From assembly GCA_010279815.1 (NCBI GenBank), contig QEOQ01000180.1, positions 543,770 to 607,769 of the forward strand: DNA of 64,000 bases. Direction: 5' to 3'. The translations under genes and the position numbers were made by a program. Positions within the stretch are counted from its first letter, which is position 1. Each line of letters opens with the position of its first letter. This DNA comes from Brachionus plicatilis (Eukaryota; Rotifera; Eurotatoria; Ploima; Brachionidae). This document shows, piece by piece, positions 1-10,262 of the stretch. The notes beneath the pieces were generated by a model. That model did not search any database. It saw nothing but the letters and a program-made list of their open reading frames with translations, and had not been told where the DNA came from.

Positions 1-50
1 AACGGTAGAAAATCTAAAGTGAATTTTTTTAAATTTTGGTTTCTTTACAG

Positions 51-143
51 GTAATAAAAAATTCATACCGAGAATTTTGCAAGTGGGCTCTTGACAATGC
101 TCGCCTAAATGTGGTAGTTCCATTCAAAGAATATTTTTTTTAG
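51..143 (+). CDS. 3' terminal exon of an unidentified gene (5' part outside the window)
   Basis: The window opens in what looks like an intron: a T-rich tract ends in TTTACAG at 44-50. From 51 an open frame of 30 codons runs to TAG at 141-143. It contains the stretch REFCKWALDNARLNVVVPFK, whose composition (W, C, charged residues) is unlike the random AT-rich frames around it. The compact shape (acceptor, short frame, stop, AATAAA-like sequence just after) fits a last coding exon. I do not recognise the family; the phase is assumed to be 0. Confidence 0.5.
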   Translation, partial: VIKNSYREFCKWALDNARLNVVVPFKEYFF

Positions 144-3100
144 AAATAAAACGATTTTTCAATTTATTTGTTTTTATTAAGTAAGTTTGGTATATTTTTT
201 ATGATTATTTCTTTTAATTTAAAATTTTTTATTAATTTTTCTCAAATACATGAATACACATTAAAAATATGTTGAACATATGAATTTTGTAATTATTCTT
301 AAATTTGTTCAAAAGTTTTAACCAAATTTAATTATTTACGCTTATAAAAGAAATATTTTATTCCGATTAAAATTTCAAACAAAAAAGGTATGTATGAGGA
401 ATTTATATTTTTTGGTATATCCCAAATGCAATTTGCGCACTTCCATTTCTTTTTTCTCGGTGGCTTTGTATAATTTCTGCTTTAGGGTTTTTTCTTTTGG
501 TATAAATTTTTCTCGCCAAAATCAAAAAAACTGTCAATTTTCAGAAATTTTGAAGTTTACATTTTTAAACGAAAAGTTAACTTTGAATAACAAGCGTTTT
601 GTTTTTTTTCAAAACAAAATCAAGTTTAAATCATAATAAAAAGGTAATTACAATTTTAGTTTAAATGTTAAAATATTAAAGATAATTGTTTTGGAATTAA
701 AGATTGTTTGAAGAATGGAATCAAGACCTTTTTGGTTAAAAATTTAAATGTTCGATTTAGAATAAAGGCGTTGTTAAAAAATCTCGTTGCTAATGATTTA
801 GTTGAAGTTAAGTAGCGGATAAAGAATAACTCATAATCAGAATTTGGTATGAATTTTTACGTAACGCATAGCTTTAATGATTATTTAAAATTTTAGCTAG
901 ATTTCAAAGCATAAAAAATCTCATAGATAGATAAGCAAAAGTATGTGCATCTTGGATAAAGGGGCAATAAGTTTCATAGTTAGAAAACTAATACTTGAAC
1001 AAAACAATATTCATGCTATCTATTTTGGTTCAGAGCAACGACTAAGCGTAGATTAAAACTTGATTTTTTCTTACTTTTAAAAGCTTTAGATTTTCTTTTC
1101 ACTTAAGTGTGTTAAAATTTGTTTTCTTTTTATCTTGGTATTATTATTTCCATTTGAGTCTTTAATCATAGAAATCATAGAAATGAAAATAATTTGCAAT
1201 AAAATATTGGCTTATCATTCCATAGATCTGTCCTATTGGAAAGAGGTCTAATCATTTGATCGAGAAAAATAAATCAATCAGGATTAAAAATAAAGAAAGT
1301 TTTAAATTTGACTTAATTTACTTTTTTACTTATTTGATTAGCATCTTTTGGATTGTAGAAAATCTTCGATTTTTAATAAATGTAGCTGCGGGCTTTGATC
1401 AATTAAATAGATTTTTAGCAGATTTTTTTAATTAATCGAATTAGTCTAACGTTATGCAATAAAAATTTTTTGTTTTTATGTTTGAAATTATAATTTTTAT
1501 AATTGAAAAAAAATGTTTGCTCACTTAAAAAGAAAAAATTACAAAGTTAATTTTAAAATGAGATATTTTGTGCAATTAGGTTAAGTATCGTGCAAAGAAG
1601 AAGTGTGATTTGGGAAAACAAAAATAAAATTTTGATTTTTCTTTTTGTAATATTGTATGGAATTTTTTAATTAATCAAAAAAATTGATATAATCAAACTA
1701 GATCTGTTTCGTTTTTTATTTAATTTATTTTAGATAAATTCCAATTTTTTTTAAAAGAAAATTTTTTTATTCAATAATTTTAAAATTTAAATTCAAAGAA
1801 AAAATTTAGATTTCCCAAGATCAAGTTTGATGTTTGATTAAGAATTTTGATATTGAATTTTTTTTTCTGATCTAGACTGCTTTTACTGGAGACATTCAAC
1901 AAAATTCAAAATTATTTTAAAATTACAAATATATAATAAAAATAATAATTAAAATTTGAGTTTTATTTTTTTTATTTTGACAATAAAACTTTTTCATTGT
2001 AAGGGTATGACCATTTGAGTATTATAAGTATTTGTCAAATATAGCTTTAACGATTTGGCTATTATTGTAAATAGCTTTGGTGATATTAATATTAATATTT
2101 ACTTATTGAAGCTTTTATAATCCAATGTCAGAGTAATGTTTTCAATCAGTGAAAATTTAAAAAAATCAATTTAGAATTAGCTTTTGTTTAGTTGAAATGA
2201 GCTATTGGTATCTTGATTGTCATCATCGATAAATGTTTCTTATTAAAAAGTTGAAAGTGATTATTTATTAAATTAGATGTAGCGTAAAACTAATTTAGGA
2301 AAAAAGATCAACCCTTATGTTTGATTATTATAGATTATTTTTTTGAGCAAAAAAAAATACCAAAATTTGTTCACATTTGGGCAGATTGAAGTTTAGGGCA
2401 AATTTGATGATAATGATCAAAATTATTTTTAAAAAATTTCAAGAAAAAAGTTTTGCAGGTTTTATAAATTAAGTTTAGCATCAAATGCTTACTTTGTATT
2501 ATAAATATTTTCTGTATTAAATTTTTTATTTAAAAAATACTTAAAAGCTTTTTGTAATTATGTTTTTTGATAGTGATCATTACTTTCATTTGCCCACAAT
2601 TTTTAATACTTTTTATTTTTCTTAAGAGCTGCGAATTGTTAATAAAGTCAAGACTTAACCTTTATTTAAAAAAAATATAAATTATAAATAATTTTGCTAA
2701 TAAATCCACAAATTTTAAAAAATTTTAATTTTTGAATTAAATTTTAATAATGCCGAAAGATTGGCATTAATAATTAAAGATAAGCTAAATTTTTGTTTTA
2801 TTTCTAAAATAAGATTATAAAAATTTGAGTCTTTAATGATATTTGTTAAAATGTGCCAAACTCCGGCGACCCTAATTAGATGAACAAAAAATATTTTGAT
2901 AAATATTTAATTAATTTTTTGTTTTCTTGTAATGTGTATTTTATACTCTCTTATTTAGAAATGATTTACACATGGTGGACGCTTTCTTCGACTGTGTTTA
3001 TTATTATGGTTTTTTAGGCCTCTTTAGTTGTTGACATTTAATAGCTTTAAATCACACGACATTATTTTTTTTTAAATTTTGAAGTATACAAACAAAAATT

Positions 3101-4807
3101 AAATGATTTAAGCTTAGTAAGTTAGCTTGTGCAATGGTTATGTCGTTTTTTTGCAAATTTGATTTTACATCATGCTACGAATTTAAGAAATAGGTGACCA
3201 ACTTAAAAAATATGTGACCAAGCCTATAAATAAATGACCTTTTTTGGATGATCTAACACCCCTACACTTTTTTGATGATCAAGTTTGTTCACCTAATTAG
3301 GGTGATCGAAATTGATCATTTAGACCCAAAAATTGTAATTATACTGTTTCGATGGGTATAGCTTCACAAAGAAGTAAATATGAAGATTGCCTTTTATCTA
3401 AGAGTAGGAGACAAAGGCTTATGGTAATTTAAATGGTTAAGCTTTAGCAAAAAAGAAATGACTCTAAATTTTTTAATCAATTTTTTCCAAGCTCAGACCA
3501 AAAAATCCTTAATCAAAAAAAAATTAAGTTGCCAAGTCGGCTTATTAATTTTTTAATAACTCAAAACTGATAATTGTCAAGGCGATGTTTATCCAAATAC
3601 GAAGAAAAAAAATAAATTAAGTTAAATTTGAAAATTTTTAATTAGGAACCTTTAAAAAATGATAATTTTATTCGAAATTTTTGACTATTTAAAAAAAATG
3701 AATTCAAATATCAAATTTCCTTTTGGGCGATATTTGACAAAAAATCTTGGCAGCTAGATCTCTCGTTTTAATTGTTGTTTGCTAAGTTCCAATTTAGGGT
3801 ATGATGTTTAAAATAAAAAAAACATAAATAATGTGAATAATGTGTGTTTATCATTCAGATACATTTTTTTTTCAATAATTAAATTTTTTTCTAATTTTAA
3901 TAAATGAGTTTTACCAGCTTTTAAAAGAAAGCTTTTTTTTTTCTCAAAGTTAATTTTTTCCTAATTTCTAAAATTTAGGTTTCATTTTTTAAATTGTAAA
4001 ATTTAAAATCTAAAATCACAACAATTCTAGAGCTTACAATTTGTCAAATCTAGTCATTTCAAAATTTTGATGTATCATTAAAAAAAAATATTTTGTTCTA
4101 AATTTTTAAATTTGCAAGTTTTTTTTCTTCATCAAAGTCTGCCCCTCCACCTACCAGCTTAGCAAGCTTAGGAAAATATTTTAGCAAATTTTGTTAGATG
4201 AAAAAAAAATTGTAATTTTCTCTCAAACGAAGGATAAATAAATAAATAGTTAGACAGGGCTTTGCTAGTTGGACAATGGCAACAATTTGGATGAATTGCC
4301 AACAAGTTCATTAGAAATACAAACAAAAAAAATTAATTAGCTCAAAATTTCAAATTATGCTTGATGCAGGGGCCGTGCAAAAGCAAAAAGTAGAAGAAAA
4401 AAAATCCCAACATAAACTAGTTTTATTTGTATCTTTACGGCAAAATTATAATATCGATTTATTAAAAAAATAATATTAAAAATAATCATAAGCAAACACA
4501 CAGATCGATAGAGTTTAGCCAAACAATGTTCTATGATAATTTTCGCGCTTTGTTGATTTCACCATCGACCATTTGCCAGAAAGTGTCATCTCTCTTTTTT
4601 CATTCAAGCGTGGTCGCCCCACTGGCAACAATCTATTCTTAAACTAGATTTTTTATTAAACTATTGTAAATAAACAAAAACTAAAAAAATAAGAAAAAAA
4701 ATTAAATTATTTCCAAATTGTCTTTTTGTGTGCTTGGTTAACAATCTTTGAGCCTTGGGGGCGCATACCTGTCTCTTTAATTCACGAACTAGTAGATAAA
4801 TATTTTC
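144..4807. other. Gene-free AT-rich stretch
   Basis: No supportable coding region. Open frames here (for example 394-636) are low-complexity F/L/N/K translations of AT-rich DNA. The only structure I find is a short inverted-repeat element at about 2870-3303, listed separately. Distal regulatory sequence for amphiphysin could lie here but nothing specific is visible. Confidence 0.6.
2870..3303. repeat. Short inverted-repeat (MITE-like) element
   Basis: CCCTAATTAGATGAACAA near 2871-2888 is matched in reverse complement by TTGTTCACCTAATTAGGG near 3285-3302 (one mismatch). The roughly 430 bp between has no coding frame but contains repeated 'GTGACCA' and 'GATGATC' words. It looks like a small non-autonomous DNA element; no clear target duplication was found, so the ends are approximate. 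Confidence 0.45.
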
Positions 4808-4809
4808 TA

Positions 4810-5504
4810 CAGTACAATTTAAAAATTACTTGTACATTTCCTTTCTTCAACTCTTTCTCAACTCTTCTTAGACTATTCCTCGACTATTCCTCGACTCTCC
4901 CTCTACTCTTCCTCGACTATTCCTCGACTCTTTCTTTTCTTCAATTCTTCCTTAAGGAAAAGTGGTCAGGGAATAGTCGAGGAAGATAGGGGGAAGATTC
5001 GAGGAAAAGTCGAGGAAGATTCGAGGAATAGTTGAGGAATAGTCGGGGAAGATAGGAGGAAGATTCGAGGAAGATTCGAGGAATAGTCGAGGAATAGTCG
5101 AGGAAGATAGGAGGAAGATTCGAGGAATAGTCGAGGAAGATAGGGGGAAGATTCGAGGAATAGTCGAGGAAGATAGGAGGAAGATTCGAGGAATAGTCGA
5201 GGAAGATAGGGGGAAGATTCGAGGAATAGTCGAGGAAGATAGGAGGAAGATTCGAGGAATAGTTGAGGAATAGTCGGGGAAGATAGGAGGAAGATTCGAA
5301 GAATAGTCGAGGAATAGTTGGGGAAGATAGGGGAAGATTCGAGGAATAGTTGAGGAATAGTCGGGGAAGATAGGAGGAAGATTCGAAGAATAGTCGAGGA
5401 AGATAGGAGGAAGATTCGAGGAAAAGTCGAGGAAGAAGAGTGAAGGAAGAGTTGAGGAAGAGTTGAGGAACAAAATGCATACAAGTTGGTTTTAATTTGT
5501 ACTG
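4810..5504. mobile_element. Foldback element with purine/pyrimidine minisatellite arms (copy 1)
   Basis: Terminal inverted repeats CAGTACAATTTAAAAA... and its counterpart ending ...TTTAATTTGTACTG sit between TA dinucleotides (4808-4809 and 5505-5506), as in Tc1/mariner-type insertions. Inside, about 4848-4946 is a pyrimidine tract (CTATTCCTCGACT units). About 4960-5460 is its purine complement, a degenerate minisatellite of units such as GAGGAAGATAGGAGGAAGAT and TCGAGGAATAG. The whole could fold into a long purine:pyrimidine hairpin. Long frames in three phases on the minus strand (4941-5571) are repeat translations rich in S, L, P, R, not genes. A second element of the same design lies at 59857-60522. 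Confidence 0.75.
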
Positions 5505-5579
5505 TACCAAAGGCCAGGTCTTGTTGTGGGGGTTGGGGGCCTACCTTTTCTCTTGGACACATCCATAACATCCAAAATA

Positions 5580-7013
5580 ATGTCTTTTCATTTTTTGTCT
5601 AGCATCAGACTCAGCGAGATACGCAAGTCGTCTAGCAAAGCCAACAGTGGCCACAGTGAGCATTTAGACCAGCGTCGTCAGCCGATGATGAGCCTAAGTG
5701 AGCAAAAGACAAGCAGAAACAGCAGCTTCAACCATAGCATGATGCCGTCGGTCAAGTCCAAGCTGATCAAGAACTTTGGTCGCACCAAGGAAAAGATAAT
5801 GCAAGGCATGGGCAAATCGGATCGCACCAGCGACCACAGCTTTGACGCCTACGTGCATAACTTTGAGGCGCAGCACGCCCAGGCCACCAAGCTCAACAAA
5901 GAGCTGAACAAGTATTTGAGCAGCCTGCGCGACACCCAGAGGTCAAGCAAGGCGTTCTACGACACGCTGCGCGAGACCTACGAGGCCGAGTGGCCCGCGG
6001 CCGATCTGTTCGCCGAGCAGATCGAGTTCCTGGAGATGCGGTGGGCCGACTATCTGGCCAAGTTGCACCAGGACGTTCAGCTGCCGCTCCTCTCCTACCT
6101 CAACGAGTTTCCCGAGCACAAGAAAAAAATCGAAAAAAGGTACAACCGACTGCTCGACTTCGACAGTGCCAGACACACTTTGCAGAGCGCCGAGCACAAG
6201 ACCAGCAAAAAGCTCGGCCAGAGCGTGCACTCGACCATGAAGAACGCGTCGGCGGGCTCCTCGTCCTCTGCATCGTCCACCGCCTCCGCCAACCACGCCG
6301 CCGCCAGCCACGCCACCACCGACCAGCTCACCAAGCTGACCAAGCTCAAAATCGAGCTCGAAGACAAGCAGCACGTCTACGAAGACCTCAACCAGACCCT
6401 TTGCTTGGCACTGCCCGTCCTCTACCAAAATCGCATCAAATTCTACTCGTCCATGTTCCAGACGTTTTTCCACACCGAGACCACCTTTCATTCCGACTGT
6501 GTCGAGGCCAAGTCCAAGTTGGACGATGTGTGCGAAAAGTTGTCGCTGGAGACCGGGCAAATGAGGCCGGACGAGACCGCCTTGCCGCCCATGGACACTC
6601 AGCCAGCTGAGGCCAATGACTACTCCACTCACGACCATGAGAGTGAACACAGCGCCATTGCCACTTCTATAACCGAGTTCGCGCCAAATTTAGACAGCGA
6701 GCCGGCTGGTGTCAGGCCTGTGGAGCCAAGTGCGTCAGTGATCTACAGCTACTTGGTGGACGGGATCAGCGAGGGCAGTCAGGACGAGATAAAAGTGGAA
6801 AAGAGTGAGACATTTTTGTACAGAGTCAAAGCGATTTATGGCTACGATCCCAAGGAGATAGATGAGCTTGCTTTTGACAAGGATGATGTCATCGAGGTTG
6901 TTGATGGCACTGAGAGCGAAAAGGAGGATTTGGACGAGGGATGGCTGATTGGGGTTCATGAGCCGAGCTGTAAGCGTGGCCTGTTTCCGGAAAATTTTAC
7001 CAAAAGAATTTAA
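5580..7013 (+). CDS. Amph: Amphiphysin/BIN1-type N-BAR and SH3 protein
   Basis: Membrane-curvature protein of endocytosis and T-tubule-type membrane remodelling: the BAR dimer senses or bends membrane and the SH3 domain recruits proline-rich partners such as dynamin. From the ATG at 5580 it is 477 aa. A basic segment SKLIKNFGRTKEKIMQ (about residue 60) corresponds to the amphipathic helix. The BAR domain follows to about residue 305 with family signatures FDAYVHNFEAQ, RYNRLLDFDSARH and ALPVLYQNRIKFY. A Ser/Ala/His/Thr-rich insert (about 6240-6320) interrupts the BAR near the dimer tip. After an acidic linker the SH3 (about 413-477) ends GWLIGVHE...RGLFPENFTKRI, close to vertebrate amphiphysin. 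The first ~50 residues precede the usual N-BAR start, so ATG 5739/5742 is an alternative start, or 5'-end splicing occurs (TCTAG near 5602). It has no intron and is much GC-richer than its surroundings, unlike most genes here. Confidence 0.93.
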   Translation: MSFHFLSSIRLSEIRKSSSKANSGHSEHLDQRRQPMMSLSEQKTSRNSSFNHSMMPSVKSKLIKNFGRTKEKIMQGMGKSDRTSDHSFDAYVHNFEAQHAQATKLNKELNKYLSSLRDTQRSSKAFYDTLRETYEAEWPAADLFAEQIEFLEMRWADYLAKLHQDVQLPLLSYLNEFPEHKKKIEKRYNRLLDFDSARHTLQSAEHKTSKKLGQSVHSTMKNASAGSSSSASSTASANHAAASHATTDQLTKLTKLKIELEDKQHVYEDLNQTLCLALPVLYQNRIKFYSSMFQTFFHTETTFHSDCVEAKSKLDDVCEKLSLETGQMRPDETALPPMDTQPAEANDYSTHDHESEHSAIATSITEFAPNLDSEPAGVRPVEPSASVIYSYLVDGISEGSQDEIKVEKSETFLYRVKAIYGYDPKEIDELAFDKDDVIEVVDGTESEKEDLDEGWLIGVHEPSCKRGLFPENFTKRI

Positions 7014-10000
7014 GAGTGGGATTTTTTTATCTTTTTTTTTTTATTTTTTAAATTTTTTCTTTTAAGATGGTCTATTATGAGCAAGATGCATTTAAAATTT
7101 TTTTTTTATCGAAATTTTGGGCTTGAAAGTTTTTTTTTCTTTTGATTTTCGATTGTAAATTGTTATTATTTTTTATAGAAGAGAAAAAAAAAAGAGAGCT
7201 AATTTGAAGTTTATTTCTCAAATTAAATCTAGTGAACATTTTAGGGTTCTTTCTAGCTGTTTTTTGTTCTGGATCCGACTCAGTTGGTCAAGCTGATGAA
7301 ATTTTTTATCATTTAATTTTTGTATTATAATAAAATTTTTAAACTTTTTGTTTCACAGTTTTTTGTTGACCCATTGTTAGTGAAATGATTAAAAACCACT
7401 ATAGGGAAAAAAATTAAAAAAGATAAAGTCTAATCTTGTTATTCGGGCTCGATTGGGAAAAGAAAATCTTGCCAGAACATCGAAAATGTCATTAACACGG
7501 GTTTTTTTGACATTGTGAATTTTGGTCTAAAAAACAAAATATTAAAAGTGTCAAAACTTAAGTTCTAAAGGACCAAAATATGTTCTCTAAACTGATGCAT
7601 CCTTTGTACCACTAATATGCTGATTCTTAAAAATTCTGCAAAATTGAAAAAATTGTGAATTTAAGTATAAAAAACAAAAACAAAATATGAAAAACACCAG
7701 CTCTGTGCCACCACTTATAGTTGAGTTGGATTTATAATACAATATTAGTAGTAATAAAATAACAATGTGGCAGTTCTTTGCTTTAACACCATTTTCTGTT
7801 CTCTAAACCATATGTCAAATTTTGCTTTGAATGAATTTAGTGAAATTGCTTCAGTGACTCTTTTTTGGTAATCGGTTTCAGTAATTTAGAACCCTATTTG
7901 TGATAAAGTTGAAACGTGATGGACAATTTTTGATAAGTTCTCCTTTAAGCATGCTAGTGTGGCCTCTGAGCTTGGAATTATAGTGGAATTAGATATACTG
8001 AAAGAAATGATTTCTTTTTCCAATGATTCCACTTTCCAACTTGATAGATTCTAGACTATTGATAATTTTGAAAATTTGTATTAAATCGCCACTTATTCCT
8101 CTAGTATTCAGTGACGCTAATTAAATAATTAAAATTAAATAAAATAAAATGAAATAAAGTTTGGAATCATTTAGTAGCTCTACGCTGCACTTTTTCAAGC
8201 TAATTTTTATCTTTTCCGTTCCTTTTTATCTTTTATCTTTCTAAGTATAGAAACAATAACTTCATATTCTATATGAGGTCTAACCAACGATGTATAAAGT
8301 ATCTTTAATACATTGGTATCCAAAAAAACCCGATACATCCTCTGTATCACCACTTGAAGTTAAGTTGGATTTGTAATATAATATAATATCCAGCATTCAC
8401 AAATTTCTTATTTTTTTTAAATTTTAAAATTGCCGAAATAGAAAAAACTGTTACAAAAACTTTATAAAATTCAAAACTCTCACAAATTATTAAAAAAAAA
8501 CTTAAATTACGGAATGTAAATTACAAATTTTCGTTAATTTTTAAAAAAATTTAGAAGACTAGATTGTCTATTTTTGTTGTGAATAAAATCTTTCAACTAT
8601 GAAATTTATCATATTGAATTTTTTTGATCACCCAGTCAACAAAATTTATGGAGAATTTTTATAGGCTCTTTAAAGATTTTTATGAAGGCTTTATAAAGAG
8701 TTTTGGACTAATTATTTCTAAATAATCTACAGAGAATTTTAAAGAATAATTTAATGAAAATCTCCTCTTTTTCTTAATCTATTATTTAAAGAATTAGTAT
8801 TTGACTAAAGCCTAGGGTTAAGGACATCGCGAATTTTCGAGCAAAAAATAAAAGCAAAAGCTTTAAATTGGAAAATCTTTTTTTATTTAAGTCCAAAACT
8901 CGTTCTGTAAAATTTATCTGTTGATACAAATATAGTGTTCACAAGAAATCTGCAAAAAAGTAAATGTATTGAGAAATTATTAAAATTATAATGCAGAGTT
9001 TTTAAAAGGAAAAAAATTTGACTAATACAACCTTTGAGGTGAGGATTAAAAACAAATAAAGAGAGATTAAAATACATAAAAAATGTGATTCATGCATAAA
9101 AAGAAAACTCTTTATTTTAAATTATGAAAAACACTTAAAATGAATTAGTTGAAATCTGAAAATCACATAAATTAATTTGTTAAATCATAATTTAACCACC
9201 AAAAAGTCATATAAAAAATTTAAGTCAATAATTTTAATATTCTTCTTTCTTCATTTAAAGTTAATTTTTGTAACACAAAAAATTACATTAAGTTTCTAGG
9301 TATTTTTAAAATTTTTAAATTCATCGTTTAAATTTAATTCTTTTATTAAAAAAAAGTTAAGATCACAAAAATTTTTAATGAAAATCAATAAATTTTATAT
9401 TTGTGTTATGGGCTGTTTTTTTTAGTTTCACTTTTTTTGTTTGTTCTTAATCCTCACCGATACCTTTGGATCAACTTATTAATTTTAAAGAATGATAGTA
9501 TATCCTAAACTAAAAAAGTTATTACAATTTAAAACTTTTTATTTTATTTTTTGTTCCGAAGTTACGGTGCCGAGTTATGTAATCTTGATAAATTGAATAA
9601 AAAAAAGTCATTTTTTCAATTTTAAATTAACTAGTGACTTCAATTCTTGTAATAATAAGTTGTATCTTTGATAAAAAAACGCTTTTTAGTAATAAGCTGT
9701 AACTTAATGCCTAGTAATGTGGATAAAGAATTTTCTAGAATTTTTGGGAAAATCAATTAAAAAAAAACGTGTTTTTTTGGGTTTGAAAAGAAATTATCCA
9801 TAATATTGTGCCAAAGTTTGATGTAATGTAGGAATAATTAGATATCCGGGGTTAGTAAGATCTTTAGCAATAGTGGTATGTTATTGAGGAATAGTGAGAC
9901 ATCTAATAGTAGTGTTCCTCTGGGACGAGGCGTTTTGGTGCATAAAAAATTAAACCATCGCATAATGAACGAAAAGTTAAGATTGTTTATTTTTTTTTAT

Positions 10001-10075
10001 CACATTATTTTTTTGTAAAAGCTTAAAAAAATTTTGTCCAAAGCGACTCTTTACTTGGCCTAGACGAGGGAAAAA
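7014..10075. other. Gene-free stretch with repeat remnants
   Basis: No convincing coding frame. It carries remnants of a dispersed repeat (about 7509-7750 and 8290-8370) sharing words such as GATACATCCTCTGTATCACC and 'GTTAAGTTGGATTTGTAATA'. The segment 9840-9960 is slightly less AT-rich but has no frame I can assign. The frame at 8883-9077 (minus) is low-complexity. Confidence 0.5.
7509..7750. repeat. Dispersed repeat, GGCATTGTG-type inverted-repeat family
   Basis: The left end reads GACATTGTGAATTTTGGTC followed by AAACAAAATATTAAAAGTGTC. The same words, in reverse complement, end repeats at about 51590-51712 and 47830-47970 and the older repeat at 62200-63182 (...TCACAATGCC). A second diverged arm starts near 7660 (GTGAATTTAAGTATAAAAAA). 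No coding capacity; probably a non-autonomous DNA transposon family. Confidence 0.5.
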
Positions 10076-10262
10076 AAGCAAGAAAAGTCCTTTCATCAAA
10101 AATTATCTATTGGAGCTCAAGTATCTGAAATGACTCAAGTTACTGAAGTAGATCATCTTGACCAAGTTGATCAAGTTTATTAGATCTTTAAAAATTCAGA
10201 AGTTGTTTAACCGATAAAAAGAGGAGGTCGTCCACCCAAACGTAAGGCTAACGTTGAACCTA

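Noticed and set aside
394..636. 80-aa ORF on the plus strand
   Set aside because: Phe/Lys/Asn/Leu-rich, no motif, same composition as the surrounding non-coding AT-rich DNA.
4960..5460. CRISPR-like regular repeats
   Set aside because: Units are tandem and degenerate without unique spacers, in a eukaryotic context; a minisatellite inside a transposon.
4941..5571. Three overlapping minus-strand ORFs of 173-201 aa with repeated SSSYLPRLFL-type units
   Set aside because: They are translations in all three phases of the purine minisatellite in the 4810-5504 foldback; all frames are open because the repeat lacks stops, not because it codes.
5943..6650. Long ORFs of 90-235 aa in other frames over the amphiphysin gene
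   Set aside because: Shadows of the GC-rich coding sequence; only the 5580-7013 frame has BAR and SH3 signatures.
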